Of a stretch of DNA of 64,000 bases, positions 1 to 12,962 are shown piece after piece (the stretch's first letter is position 1; every line of letters begins with the position of its first letter). Below the pieces are notes generated by a model. The model was not told the origin of the DNA. It saw nothing but the letters and a program-made list of their open reading frames with translations, and searched no databases. Source of the DNA: Rallus limicola (taxonomy: Eukaryota; Chordata; Aves; Gruiformes; Rallidae); the NCBI GenBank assembly GCA_022605955.1, contig JAKCOZ010000022.1, forward strand, positions 5,022,001-5,086,000, read 5' to 3'. Made by a program: the position numbers and the translations under genes.

Positions 1-2633
1 GGGGTGGGTGTTCAGCTCCCACTGAAAGGGGAGTTTCCTTCACCAGAAGGATTGGAAAAATAGCTCTTCTGTCCTCCTTTGTTTGAAGTTAGAATGCCAA
101 ATTCAGACATCCACACTAGCATGATGTCCATTTCCATTGCTCAGGCTTTTAGTCTTGTAGTTGTTGTCATGGTCCTTCGTGGAGGTCTCACCTTTGGTCC
201 CAGGCTCTCTTGGCCTGAGGTTTAGCTTTTTGCAGTACCTCCTGGCATATGCACATACACGAAGTGCAACAGCTGGTAGATCTCTTATTCATGGCTTAAT
301 CACTTCCCTCTGGAGGTGTGTGGTGTGATGTGTGGTCTTACTCAACCCTGGCTTTCCAAGGGATGGGGAGGCAGGGTCAAGCACAGCCCAGATTCAGCAC
401 AGCGCTGAAGAGGATGACTAACCTGGAGCATGGAGTGTTTTCTTGATGTCATTAGGATGGACCTGCTTCTTTTCCTGGCGCTAAAAAAGCATTTATTCTT
501 TTGGAGCCTGCCTTACCACACCCTTCCCATCTCATGTTCAGCTCAGCATCACATTGCTGGCTGCCCACTGGGTTTCCACACGTCTCCACTGACTTTTGCC
601 CAGCTGGCCATCTGATCTCATAACCACATCTTCTCTGGTGGTTCACCATGTGTCCATGGTTGCACCCTTTTGTAGGGGTTTGCTGTGTCACTGCTACTTT
701 CCCATCCATCTGGAATTTCCCCTGAAGCTCCTGAGACACCTACTCCCAGGAATGTCATCAGAAACCCTTTGCTAAAATGGGACCTGCTGCTTTAGGTCTT
801 GTTGCTTTGTGGCTGTGTAACCCAGATTGGCTGTTGATTTAATCTGAAACACTGTTACACCAGAACAGGGCCTCAGCATCCTTATGAAGATACAGTCCTA
901 ATAGGGAGTGGGGTGGCTCAAAGGACTGTGAGTCCATGATGATGTCTTTAACTTCTGCATCACCACTTCCGAAAGCAGCTCGGATCCACAGTGAACTTCA
1001 TGATCTCAGTCCAATTTCTAGTGTATGTATGGTCATGCCAGAAAAGCTTCCCCCATAAAACACCTCCAGCTTTGTCTGGGAGTCCTGAAGAGGTGTATGT
1101 GGTGGTCACCTCCAACCAGAGTGGTAAATGTCACCTGCCGCACAAGGGTGACGTGGGCAGGTGGCTCGAGCAGTCCTCACACATGGCTGTGGCAAGGGAA
1201 ATGGCAGTTGCAGTGCTGCCTGCCTGGCCAGCTCCCACAGGAAAGATACTTCCTTCTCTCCCAAATTACCTTGTGAGCCACTTCCAAAATATCCTCGTTG
1301 CCGATCACAAAGAATGCAACTCTGCCATCCCCTGGGCCTGACCCTGACCCCACACGTGCCTAATAAGAGGCTCCTCAGAGGTGAGGAGCACTTTGCTGAA
1401 GTGTCAGTAGAAAGAGTAAGCAGCAAGTAAGGAGTTTGTACCCAGAGTGTCACTGGGATAAAAACAGAGTGAGAACAAGACCTGGCCATGCTCACAGGAG
1501 CCCAAAGCCCTGCCAAGCAGAGCTGCCATTTCTTGCAGCAAAGTGTTTCTTCCCAAGGATGGGCATTTTCTAACCCACCCATACATGAATTGGGAGGGAG
1601 GAGGTGCAAAAGAAGAGGTGACCATGTGATGGCACTAAGGTCAGGCAGGAGGATAGCAATCTAGCCTCATTTACTAGAGCCATCCTGGTCTGACAGGGCA
1701 TCACATCCCTTGCTGGTAATGTCTGTACTGCAGTGAAGGCAATGGAGCAAATGACTGTTTTTCCTTGCAAGGCTTCTTGGCTGGGATGTTGTCCCTCCTC
1801 ACCCTGTGTTTGCTCCGTTCCTTTCTCCTGGGTTCCCCTTGCCCCCGCTGGAAAGCTGCCCAGAAACTCCCTGCCCACTTCAGGGCCAGACCAGCTGAGC
1901 CAGGCTTGTTATTTGGGTCTGTGTCCCTCCTCTCCCTCCGCTCCCTGAGCAAGTCTGTCTCCTGCCCTCAGCCTTGTTTTGGCCACACACGCTGCCTATA
2001 TCCCCTGGTGCTCCCGGCCATCAGATGCTGCTGCTCCCACATGCCCCCATAGCCGGTCCCACACCAGGGCTGCAGCCCCAGTCTGGGCTCCGGGGATCCT
2101 CTCCATACCCTCAGCGTCTGCCCAGTTTGTATTCGCATATCAGGGCTGTGACCCTGAACTGGCTTCTCCTTATAAATTCCTTCCACTTGGCTCTGCCCAC
2201 ACTGTCCACAAAGCCTCCCAAAGAAACGCAGCTCGCAAACCAGAAATACCCAAGAAGCAGACAAACCCCTTCACAACAAAATGCCCTTCTCTCTCCCTGC
2301 AGCGCTGCCTGGGCGCAGCTTTCCCAGCACTCCCCCTGCAACCCAGACGCGGAGTCTGTTCGGCACCGTGGGCAGCGGGGTCACCCCACACCCAGGCACA
2401 AAGCGGGCACATCCCCATCCGCATCCCGGCTCACCAGAGGCCGGGTGCCTGCCCTGGGGTCACCACAGCGATGCCAAAATGTGCTTTGATCTGGATTTCA
2501 CCCCAAGACCTGTAGGTTACACGGCGCTGCGTCCCGTGCTGAGCTGGCCAGCGGGGCCCACGGTCTGCTCCTCTGCAGTGAAGAGCCCGTGAAAGCCCAT
2601 TGCAGTCTCGTTTGCTCCCTTGTATACTTATAT

Positions 2634-2664
<31 letters not shown>

Positions 2665-3737
2665 CATCTAGGCTTGTGCCCATAGAGTGGCAGCTCCACA
2701 CATGTGCGGGTGGGCGGACAGCTTTGCATTTGCCCTCATGATATCATGCCAGAAACATTCCCGAGTTCAGCTCCTTGCTTGCTTCCCTCTCTCTCTCTCT
2801 CCCTCGTTCTCCCTTTTGCAGTTACTCACAGCGTCTAACGAAGGCATCCCGTGTTCATCCCCCCCCACCCCACCCTGGCCATATGGTCTCATGCTGGGGT
2901 TTCTGCTCAGCTTTATCCATCCTTCATCCTGACCAGAACCCCTCAAATATTTTTCATGAGGACTTTCAGCAAGATCACAGGCTTTCCCTTTCTCTCAAGC
3001 TTTCCCTTTCTCCCCCCTTTCCAGCAGCGTGGTTGGGATGGTTAATAATTTACAGCACATCAAGGGTTACAGGGACTGCACTGATCTGACGCAGGAGCCT
3101 TCTGGACAGAAGCAGTTCTATAAAGTCTTACAAGTGCTATTTTTTCTTTAGGAGAGGAGTGGATGATTTTTTTTAAGTGTTGTGAGAACAGGAATGTTTC
3201 TTTTTTAGCCAATTCCACATACTTTTTGTTATAGGAGAAGATGTGGTCTGAGGGTTTTAGCAGAGGCTAAAACAGGGGAGAACAGGATCTATTTTGGTGG
3301 CGTGTCAAGTGAGTGGGAAATAATAGAAGGGGCTGCCTCAAAAGAGGAGTTGGGCAGCATCTCCAGGCGAGCCCGGTTGTGCAGACAGCCCTCCCCTACC
3401 TGTGCAGCACCCAAGGGACCACACTGCTGGGTGCAGATGTGTGGATTTGATCCGTTTCCACCCTCCGGCCAGAGTACCTCCCTGTGGGATGCTGAGGTTT
3501 GGTGCACGATTGCTTTTCCGCCGGTGAACCGGGGCGAGCTGGCTTGCAGAGGTTGCAGTGGGGCCGTGCTCAGGACCGTGTTGGATGGTAGACACAAGGG
3601 TCTTGCCTGGGGTGAGATGCTTCACGCCTCCCAGTTAATGGGCAGCCTGTGGCTGGGCTGGGGCACATGGAATAACCTGGCTCCCCACAGCAGCACTCCA
3701 CCCTGTGCACACCCTTTCTCTTTCCCTGTCACCTGCT
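1..3737. other. Intergenic sequence, no gene recognised
   Basis: No exon with family resemblance was seen on either strand. The short open frames are unrelated to anything I recognise and have no splice or codon pattern supporting them. The stretch holds a CA/TA microsatellite at 2627-2666 and pyrimidine-rich runs around 2788-2815 and 2985-3025. In mammals PDGFA is the next gene downstream of PRKAR1B. I looked for its signal-peptide and propeptide exons here and did not see them. Confidence 0.6.
2627..2666. repeat. (CA)n/(TA)n microsatellite
   Basis: About nine CA units (2635-2652) flanked by TA repeats (2653-2664 and a few before). This simple repeat is likely to vary in length between individuals. 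Confidence 0.9.
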
Positions 3738-4075
3738 TAATCACAGAATCCCAGAATCTCCAGAGCTGGAAGGGACCCATAAGGACCATGGAGTCCAACT
3801 CCCGGCTCCACACAGGGCCAGCCAAGTCAGAGCATGGGACTGAGGGCATCGTCCAGACACTTCTTGCCCTCAGCCCAGCTCAAGGCTGTGACCCCTTCCC
3901 TGGGGAGTCTGTGCCAGTGCCTGACCCCCCTCTCAGTACAGAACCTCTTCCTGACACCCAACCTAAACCTCCCACTGCAGCTTCATGCCGTTCCCTCGGG
4001 ATCCATCCCTGCTCCCCAAAGAGAGGAGATTGGCACCTGCCCCTTTGCTCCCCTCAGCAGGAAGCCACAGACTTT
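3738..4075 (-). repeat. CR1 LINE 3'-end fragment
   Basis: Read on the plus strand it begins with the antisense CR1 tail, AATCACAGAATCCCAGAATC, then GAGCTGGAAGGGACCCATAA. It continues into the characteristic antisense 3'UTR with CTTCTTGCC, ACCCAACCTAAACCTCCC and TTGCTCCC. It is 5'-truncated and diverged. The retroelement is in minus orientation. Confidence 0.85.
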
Positions 4076-7000
4076 CACACCAAATGGAAACTTTCTGACA
4101 AACTATTCAGTCAGAAATGACCTGGATGATGAGTGGGGTTTTTTCTTCCATGTTTTTTTCCCTTCTTGACATTGTGGATCCCAATGGGAGATTAGCTAAC
4201 ACAGCTCATTATCGGTGTATGGAGCATCAGTGGAGAAGACACCTTTCTGCCAGAGCCAGGAAGCAGGAACCATGGGCTGAAGGCGGTGCTGATGTTCCTC
4301 CTGGCTTTGGGTGATGTTGCCCCAAGGTTGAATTTGCCTCAAGTGAGTCTAGCTGGGGAGCAGATTTCCTTCTAAGCAATTCACAGCTAATTAATTATGT
4401 GAATTAATTGGGATGGTCAGCAATGAAACCATGAATCTGGTGCAGAGGAAGCAGGATTCCTTTCTAAAGGGTAAAGAACAGCCCCTTTGCTGGACATATG
4501 GGGCAAAGGGTTGAGAGAGGGGTCAGAGAGCAACCTTCCAAATCACCAAGGCAGGCCAAACGTGCTTTGCCATCATCCCCTGGCTTTTCAGGGTGTGTGT
4601 GGTGTTTGGAGGACAAGGTCCGGTCTGTCTGTGCTGAAACAGAAGCAGCAAAACATCACCACCGGTGAGGAAAGTGCCGAAAGAGAAGGGAAGGTAATTG
4701 GAACCTTCAGGCTGGCAGTGGATGGGGGATAAAGGCAATGAATCTGGAAAGCAGGCTGCGTTATTTGGGGCTGGAGCTGCTGGCGCTGCTTCGGCTGGCG
4801 TTTCACTGACCCGAGAGGTTCCCTTTGTGCCCAGTTATCTGGAGCTCCCAGCTGCAGCCAAGGCCACCAGCTCTTGATTGAAAAGTGATGTTGAATGGGG
4901 AAAGATATGTGTTGGTCCTGCCACAGCTGCTTTCTCTCCTAAAATGAGATGCTCCATGTAGGGATACAGCTGCAGGTGACACGGGGTTTATGAACTGACC
5001 CCACAGGCACATGCCAGCAACCAACCCCCCCAAAATGGGAGGTGGAGAGGGGTGGTTTCACTGGGGAAGGACACGCAGCCTGTTACGGAGCCACTCCAAG
5101 GCCATCCGGCATGGTCCTGGTGCTCTGGCGTCAGCCGAAGGCCCTGCAGAAGCAAGTGATCCCTAGTGACTCTGACTTTATCTCAACATGAATAAACTCA
5201 GAGTAAGTGGTCAGGGACCCCCCATAATTTGGCTACAAATCTGATATCAAGGAAGCCACACACTTTCCTTCTGGTTGTGTGTGTAGCTGAAACAGGGGAA
5301 CAGAACAGGGAAAAGCCTGCAAATAAAAATAGTATCCTTGAGTCTCCTGCTTATGACATGACAACAAAGGCATGTGATGCTGCAAAGCTCTTGGCTCATC
5401 GCCTCGCCCTGCTCTCACACAAGTCCTGGAGGAGTTGCAGAAGTCCAGTGGGAATCCATGAGCTGTGATGAGGAGGATTCCTGCTTCCCACCTTTCCCAC
5501 CCCAGTGACCAGAGATGCACTGCAGGACAGCCTGATGACAGTCACCGCTTCGGTGTTTCACTAAAGGGGAAAAAAATGTAGGGGTGCTGTTTCTCACACC
5601 ACTTCTTCACTGTCTCCTTAAGGGCTTGATGCTGCAAGTGGTCCTGAGACAAAGCTGCAGTGGGTGAGGGGAAGATACTTTCCAGAGCAGCTCCTAGGAG
5701 GCAGTAAGCGCAGAGCAGTCAGCTCCGGAGTGATGCTTTGGGTCACCAAGCAGCAGCACCCAGAGACTCTCCAGGGACACCTGCTTTTTCTGAGGTGCCG
5801 GTAACGCTCCTTCCACGGAGCACATTGGTATGAGCTCTGTCACAACCCCAGCTTGTATGGAGATGCCGGCCTGGTACAGACTAGCTCTCCACTGCAAAAC
5901 ACAGCCCGTTCTTTTTCTCCGCTCCAGTAATTCTTCTGCAATCCTCACTTGCCACTGCACAGCCTAATCTGCAGGAAGCAGCCCAGCACAGGCTGGAATA
6001 CAGTACAGGCAGGAGCACAGCACAGGGAGCAGCCTCCTGTACCTTGGGGTGGACGGTGCGTATCAGATGGCACCCGGATGGTTTCAGCGTGAGTCACTCC
6101 CTGCTGCTGTAACCAACATTCCCATAGCCGAAATCTATCCGAAAGAACATAAACCACATCAGAAGCCAGTTCTCAGCTACTCATTTGCTAAGACTTTGGA
6201 AATCTCTTCTGTTAATTGGATCATCCCCCTACAGCACCATGAAGCTGCGCCTTATTAAATGGAGGGTGGAAGGGGACGCTCTTCCATCTGGGAAGGCTGT
6301 TTAGTTTTTTTCTGGCTTCCTAAAAAGCCATCGTCTTGTAAACGGAGCATTCCTTCACTGGGCTGGTAGACACAACATTCCCCATGTCCCAACCAAGCAC
6401 TGTGCACCCGAGCCAGCAGGCCTGGAGTGCGGTGGGCACAGCCCTGGGGATGGGGGCTGCACACGGGCTGGTGCTGGCTGCCCCCAAGACCCCCCCATTT
6501 GGAGCACAACATGCTGCCAGACATGGTCCTCTGCCAGCTTCTGCCTGTGGACCCTCAGCAGTGACCTCTGGCCTCCTGTGCTTTGGAAGGATGAGCTTTG
6601 CTCCTGGGCATTGACTCCCTTCTCTCTCCACTTGCCAGTGCCGTCCCTGTGTGGGGTGCATTGAGGTTGGGTGATATGGGACAGCATCTATGCTCTTCAG
6701 GCTCCTGGTCCCCTCCTCCGCACAGCTAGATGACACCAGCAGCCGTGCCCACCCCCACCTCCCCCATAGGGAATCAAACCCAGGAGCTTTCACTGGGCTT
6801 GCTGGGATCTCAGCTGGCTCCACCACAGCGTCCAAGGCTTTGGCGTGGTGGCTTTGGGCCTCTCCCTGTGTCAGGAGGTGCGACGAACACCCCAGGCCTC
6901 GAGGAGGAAAAAACCTCTCCGTTACAAAGACCTTGTTCAGTGCTGCCACCCGGGCAGGGCCGGGGTCACCCACACCCACCACCCAAGGGGGGTGACACCT

Positions 7001-9194
7001 TGGGATCCCAAACTGCACCCACCAAACACCCTCCTCTTGCAAATCACGGCTAGGGGGTTCTGCAGCTAAAGAGCCAGCAGCGAGGTGTGGGTCAGCTCCG
7101 TAGGGAAGGCTTCACATCCACGTTATGCTAATCCCGTGCGGTTTTATTCTGCACCAGTAGCTTTTATCATCAGTTTCCTTCATCTGTTGTCAATGATGTA
7201 TTTGGTTTCTGTTTGTGTACAGGCTGTTGTACAGCTGATGGACCTGGAGTTCACGCTTTGCCGACGGTGTATTTCTTTCAAAAGGTTTTACATTACTAAA
7301 GGTAGCAGGTTACAAAACCAAACCATTGTGGCAAATATCATTTGAAGTTAATCTTCCTATAATCCACGGTAAATATTTATAGGCGGCACAAAAGTGGCTG
7401 GGTTTGTTTACAGCTTGAAATTGCTGGAGAGAGGATTCCGTATAGATTAGTTGGCTAATCTGTGGTAATCTGCTTAAAAAGCCACTGAAATGGGGTTTTC
7501 TTCTCCTGAGCTGCGTTTGGCCCTGTGCACATAGTGCCTTCAGCGAGGGGCCAGATTGCAGCACACATGGGAATTCACCTCGTGGGTGCCGGGAGCTGCA
7601 CTTGCCTTGTGGGACACCCATAAATTTCTCCTTCTGCCCTAAAGATCTGGGACAGCTACAGCGGCTGGGATTAAGCTGAGATGGGTGTCGGTCTCTTCCA
7701 CCCCTCTTCCTCACCATGGCATTTGAACGATGTCACCTGGGGATGAACTGACCCTCGGTGAGGCACCTGCCAGGTGTCTGCGCTGGAGTCGTCCTCGCAG
7801 AGTCTCCTCGGGTTTTCCTTGCCACCTCCTTGGGAGGAGCAACGTGAGGCCGATGCTGCCTGTTCCTGGGTTAGTAAAGGAAGCATCCTGCTGCTGTTCT
7901 TCACGGTTCTAAATTTCTGGGAGGCGTGGGAAGCGGTCCCCTATTCTTTCCTCAACTTTGCTTTTCCTTTTTGCTTTTCCTTTTCATCCTTTTCCCAACT
8001 TTGCTTGGGAAGCGAACTGCAGATCTTAGTGCTCACCGTGCTTCATGGCGTGTTTCTGGCTGCTCTGGGCTCCCTGGGACCCACGAGTCTGCTCCGTACA
8101 GGGGCTGTACGGACCTCCAGTAGCCTGAAGGGTTATGAGCTTGCAGGAGCTGCAGGCTCAGAGATGCCCCTCCAGCCAAGCCACGAGCTCCATTCCACAC
8201 AGAGACAGTGTGACTGGTGATAAGATCCTGGTTGTTCACAACCCTCAGAGGGATCCTTCCCAGCCCCTGTCCCCGTGGCAAGGATGCTCACCCAGAGGTG
8301 GCCCTGCTGGGGTAACTCCCCAGCTGCAGCATGGGAGGGGGTGAGCCCAGAGCCCTCAGCACCGTCCCCCCAGGACATAGGCTAGAAGCAGGGCTTGGCC
8401 CCGTGGGTATGAGGACACTTTATATATCCTATTTACCTGCCAAGCTGGGACAGGCCATTGGCCACTGGCTGAGCCCACTGCCCGCATCCCCCCACTCCTT
8501 GCTGCTTCCACTTCTCCCCCCTATGCAGGGGCAGGCTGGGCACCCCCTGCTGCTAACCCACCACTCAGGTTTGTTCCTGGGGGGGTTGAGACCTAGAATC
8601 CCCCCAGGGAGATGCTGGGATGGGAAACCTCATCGTGCTTCACCCCGTAAACATCAGTGCTGGCCAGGCTGCCAATCTGCGCCTGGGACAGGACCTGGCA
8701 GACACATCAGCTCGCACTGCCGGGCCAGTCACTCCCCACCACGTATGCCCAGTGCCAGTAGATAATTTCAGCGTGGGTCCCCCTGAATAATACATTCATC
8801 CACAGTCCTTCCCCCACCCCGTCCCCAGCAAGGCCCTCCCTAGCTGCACACGGTGGCTCAGCTCCAGCCCGCACAGCTGCCGTCACTGCTGCAATTCTTT
8901 TGCCTTGAGAAAAAGCATATACAATTTAATATGCTCCTGGCACAAGGGCTTTTCTGTGGCGGAGGAGGCAGGTTTGTTTGTGGCTATTTTGATAGGGCGG
9001 CTTTCATCCGGACACAGGTTCTGCCGCATCTCCCTGCTCGCACAAGGGTGCCTTTGTGGGGCTGGCTCTAGTGTTCCTTGGGAGCCCTCAGTCAGTTCGG
9101 CACCTTCTTCTGCCCCCCCTCCCACCCCTCGCCCCCGTCAAGCCAAGTTTTAAAAAGCCCTCCTTGGCTCACCCTGTGTTTCCCTAAAAGTGAA

Positions 9195-9610
9195 ATGCTG
9201 GGCTCAGAGCCAGACGTGCGAGGCACGGGGAGAGGGTGTGATGCTTTACTGCATGCACGTCAAGGACGTGAACCATCCTGCCGCCCCATGGGAATCTGGC
9301 CCGTGGTGCCATGTGCTGGACGCGCCTGAGCACCCACGTCAGAGGCAGTGGAGCTGGTGATGCTGCCGGTGGCCGTCAGCAGTGACTTACAGGCTCTGCA
9401 GGCTCAGGAGCGGCAGTATTGCTTTCCCAGACAGCGTCCTCGGCCCTGCCAAGAGCCGTACGAACCGTGCGCGGGGGCACGGCTCCTTCCTCCCTATGGC
9501 AGGTCCCAGACCGGGACTTTTCCATCTCTGCAGAACCCAACGCTGAGAGATGTGGATTCTCCTCCGGCAGCGATTCCCATCGTTAACCGTGACGCATCCC
9601 CCCGCTCAGC
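9195..9610. other. CpG-enriched block (weak CpG-island candidate)
   Basis: CG dinucleotides are visibly denser here than in neighbouring DNA, about 29 by an approximate hand count, including CCGTACGAACCGTGCGCGG near 9456. There is no adjacent exon. It could be a distal promoter or enhancer, or simply GC-rich avian intergenic DNA. Confidence 0.3.
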
Positions 9611-10900
9611 TCCATGAGCAGGTTGGGGTGTGGAGGAGATGCACCTCCGTGCTGGCACGTCTCCATCACATAACCCAGAGTCTACAAACACAGCCAGCTA
9701 CTTCTCTCTGGCTACTTCTCTCTGAGCCGCCCCTGGACAAGGAGGAGAAATGACCACTTGTGTTTTTCAGCTGCAGAGCTGGTTCCCTCTTGCTGCCGTA
9801 GTGGAAATAAATGGTGGGAGGGTTTCACCAGCACTAATTCATCACTGCCTTCGGCGTGAGGTCCCCACGACTTTATGCTCAGCCCACAAATGCAACTGAG
9901 AAATGAAACCGGCGAGTAATACAACTAATTATCCGCTCATCATCAACACATGGTAACGAAACAGAGTCACTCTGTAGCGCATATGAATCCCACACACGTG
10001 GAGGAGTGCAAAGCAGCTATTGTGTGGGGGTCCCCCCCCAACTTTGCAGCTCCATTTCACTGTTTTCCCAGTTTATCTGGAAAATACATACTGCATGGTA
10101 CTGTGCGTCGTATTTCACTGCTATGCACCGTGATGTCTTCTCGGGGAACAATCGCTGTGCTTGTAGTCTAAGGGCGACACAAAAGCGCTTTCAAACAATA
10201 ACAATACATTTTCTGTATGAAGAGGATAGGGAGTAGCCACTTTCCCGAAAGGCTCCATTTCCCTGGAGGCAGCAGCATGAACATCCACAGTGCCCGTGAC
10301 AGCGGGGAGAAACTCCCCACCTCGTCATCACTCCCTGCGTTCCGTCCTGCAAGGAGCAGAGGCTGTTGGCACCCACCGAGGGGAAGGTGGATGCACCCAG
10401 CAAGTCCCAGCAGCATAAGGCTCCATTTTTTCCACCTGGGCTTGGGTGAGGGGCACTTTTTTGGCAAATGAATTCTTTTGGCTTCGAACTGAAGCTGTAG
10501 GTGAGAGAGGAGCGGCGTTCCCGCAGCCCAGCTACCAGAGATCACGCAGCGGAGCAGCATCTGCCAATTCATTCAGCACTGCTGGCCCGTGGCACGCTGC
10601 TGTTCCATGTTTGGAGACGGTTTATACTGGAATAGGAGAAGTCTTCTCGGGTAAAATGATCGGTTTTTTCCTCCATGAGCGCTCAGGGTTTTTTTAAAGA
10701 GAACTCTGCACACCCCAGCGTGCTGAGCACAGAGGGGGGACATGTGGTGCTGCCTGTCTGGGCAGCGGAGGGTCTCTGTGCTGCCTTTGCTGAGAGCAGC
10801 TCCAACCCAGAGATTAAAGCAGGGCTGGGGAGGGGCTGGAGCACTCAGAGGTGAAAAATTACCAAGCAGGAGTCAAGAGGACGCCGGAGGAGACGCCCGT

Positions 10901-10933
10901 GCTTTGCTTTGCTTTGCTTTCCTTTCCCTTCCC
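10901..10933. repeat. (GCTTT)n short tandem repeat
   Basis: Four perfect GCTTT units at 10901-10920 are followed by a CCTTTCCCTTCCC pyrimidine run. Confidence 0.8.
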
Positions 10934-11284
10934 AGGCTTTTTTTTTCCTAAGTGCCAAATCCAGGTTTTTAGGCATTGGAAGAATCCCTCTAGCACTGGA
11001 GCCCGATCACAAAATCCATCCCCAGCCTTTGCAGAAGTATCAGCTGGCTGCAGATGCCAGCTCCTTTGGCCAGAGAACAGGCCAGTTTGTTGTGCGAGTG
11101 CTGCACCCCAGAGAAAGCTCCATGAAGTAGTGAAGAGCCACAGAGAGGCCCTTGGAGGAGGAGGAGGAGCACCAAAGCCAATGCATTCCTGGCCATGAGG
11201 TTTTCAAGGCTACGCATACGTTCATACCCAAACATGTTCTCCAGAGGGAAGTGGGACCTACAGAAGTGGCTCTGGCTGGGGACA

Positions 11285-11572
11285 CACTCTTGCAACCTAA
11301 ACTTCCCCTGATGCAATTTAAGACCGTTTCCCTGTATCCTGTCATTAGCTACCAGGGACAAGAGACCAGCCCCCACCTCACTGCAGCCACCTTTTAGGTA
11401 GCTGTAGAGAGCGATGAGGTCTCTTCTCAGTCTCCCTTTCCCTGGACTAAACACTCCCAGCTCCCTCAGCTGCTCCTTGTAAGATTTGCCTTCCAAAGCC
11501 TTCCCCAGCCTTGTAGCCCTTCTCTGGCCACGCTCAAGCTTCTCGATGTCCTTGATTCGTGCACCATTTCAC
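11285..11572 (-). repeat. CR1 LINE internal fragment (old)
   Basis: Antisense CR1 signature on the plus strand: CATTAGCTACCAGGGACAAG, then GAGCGATGAGGTCTCTTCTC, CAGCTCCCTCAGCTGCTCCT, GCCCTTCTCTGGCCACGCTC and CTCGATGTCC. It lacks the usual 3' tail and is clearly diverged, so it is an older copy. The minus strand corresponds to the end of the CR1 reverse-transcriptase frame. Confidence 0.8.
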
Positions 11573-12956
11573 AGTTAACATGCTGCACGTGCCCTGTGCA
11601 GCCTCCACAGCAGGAGACACTGTCACCCTTCGCGCGACAATTCCGCTCCTGAAGACCACTTACCACAAGCAAAACCAACCGGAGCCCACCACCAAACTGG
11701 TGTGCACTGGGGTGATGTGGTTCTCTGCGACACCTCCAACCCCTGAACTGGGAAGGTGGGATCAAACTGGAGGACCAAGGATTTGGCGGCGGGGGGGGGT
11801 TTACAGCTCAGATTCAGGTGCCCATCACCATTGGGAATGCCAAAGGCCACCTACGGCAATCTGATGAGCTCCTGAAAGCTTGGCCAGCCACATGGGTCTT
11901 GTGAAGAAACTGGAGGTATAATTAGTTTCTATTAAAAAATATAAACCCCCTCTTTCCTTTTGTCTTGGGAGGCCTGAAATGGCTGTGCCACAATTAAAAC
12001 CGACTGAAAAAAGAATGACAATGGGGAGTGGTGAGATGCTCTTTTCTGGGGAGTGTGGGCTGGTAATGTCCTTCTGGAAGGACCTCAGAGAGAGTGGTCA
12101 CTTTTGATTGCTACATGATGTGAGTAATGCTCTGGAAAGACGAGTCCTTCCCGCCTGAATCATAGCAAAGGGGGGAAAAATAACACGCTCCAAAAAGGGA
12201 AAGCCCAGACAGCCCTTGGAGGCCGGGAGCCGCCCAAGGTTCCTGTGCAGGGGCCACCGCAGAGAAGCTGCATGGAGAGAGTCCACCAGCCCCACATGCT
12301 GCTCTGGGTGATGGCTCCAGCCCCGGAGCCAAGCTTGGAGCACAACACACCAGCTCAGGAGACCACCCAGAGCCCAGGTGGGTACTGAATATGGTGGAGC
12401 ACAGCCAGCCTCATCCAGAAGCTGTACTGTCTGGTCCTTCAGCCCATGCATTCGCCCTGAGGCAGGAGATAGAGGAGGCTTGGCCTTCTCTGAGAACTTC
12501 ACTCTCAGTATCAGTCTTCCTGGCCAGCCCGTAACACAGACAGCCTCGGCAGCAGCACATAGCTTTGGGCTTTGTCCCAGGGGAAGCAGCACTCCTACAG
12601 ACCCACGCACGGCCAGGAGTTGACAGCAATGGCTGGGACAGATCCCCAGCATGGTCAGAGCCCTGGAATTTATCTGTGGCACTGCAGGGAACATATATGG
12701 TTACAATGAAATACAAGAAATTTATTTTCTTCTTTCTAATCCTCCAAAAAGCCAGTTTGGTTTCCATTGCTGTATACAGTATGCTGTATACCCACTGGGG
12801 TTCGGGGTCTATTTTATTATTATTATGGTCTATAATAATCTGATTATTTTCAGGAGAGTTCACACTTTCTACAACACACAGAGTTTAACGAGAACACACC
12901 TTCCCTTCATTCCATCATCAATAAACCCACCATGGCCGCATGTAACGTTGAAGAAC
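11573..12956. other. Intergenic sequence just beyond the distal polyadenylation signal
   Basis: No gene or repeat family recognised. It contains a 9-10 nt G-run around 11790 and AT-rich stretches near 12810-12850. Confidence 0.5.
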
Positions 12957-12962
12957 TTTATT
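12957..12962 (-). promoter_or_regulatory. Distal polyadenylation signal AATAAA (candidate)
   Basis: A canonical AATAAA on the minus strand lies 1.76 kb past the PRKAR1B stop. No recognised repeat lies between 12963 and 14725, which fits a 3'UTR of about 1.8 kb. Whether this site, the proximal one, or both are used cannot be told from sequence. Confidence 0.4.

Larger units (their letters stand above)
4076..11284. other. Intergenic sequence, no gene recognised
   Basis: Neither strand shows a convincing exon. Notable points are a CpG-enriched block at about 9200-9610, a T/A-rich non-repeat block at 7170-7420 that could be regulatory, a (GCTTT)n run at 10901, and several G- or C-runs. Long frames in this GC-rich DNA, such as a 240-codon frame at 6320-7042, look accidental. 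Confidence 0.55.

Noticed and set aside
3302..4120. Long plus-strand frame of 272 codons
   Set aside because: About a third of it runs antisense through a CR1 fragment, there are no splice or family features, and the rest is GC-rich intergenic DNA.
6320..7042. Minus-strand frame of 240 codons
   Set aside because: The composition is what random GC-rich DNA gives, with no recognisable domain, and overlapping frames of similar size exist on the other strand.
12098..12694. Minus-strand frame of 198 codons downstream of PRKAR1B
   Set aside because: No family resemblance or conserved motif. It lies beyond the candidate polyadenylation signals and has competing frames on the opposite strand.
1..12956. 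Possible PDGFA exons (the neighbouring gene in mammals)
   Set aside because: I looked for the signal-peptide and propeptide motifs on the minus strand and saw none. The gene probably lies outside the window if synteny holds.
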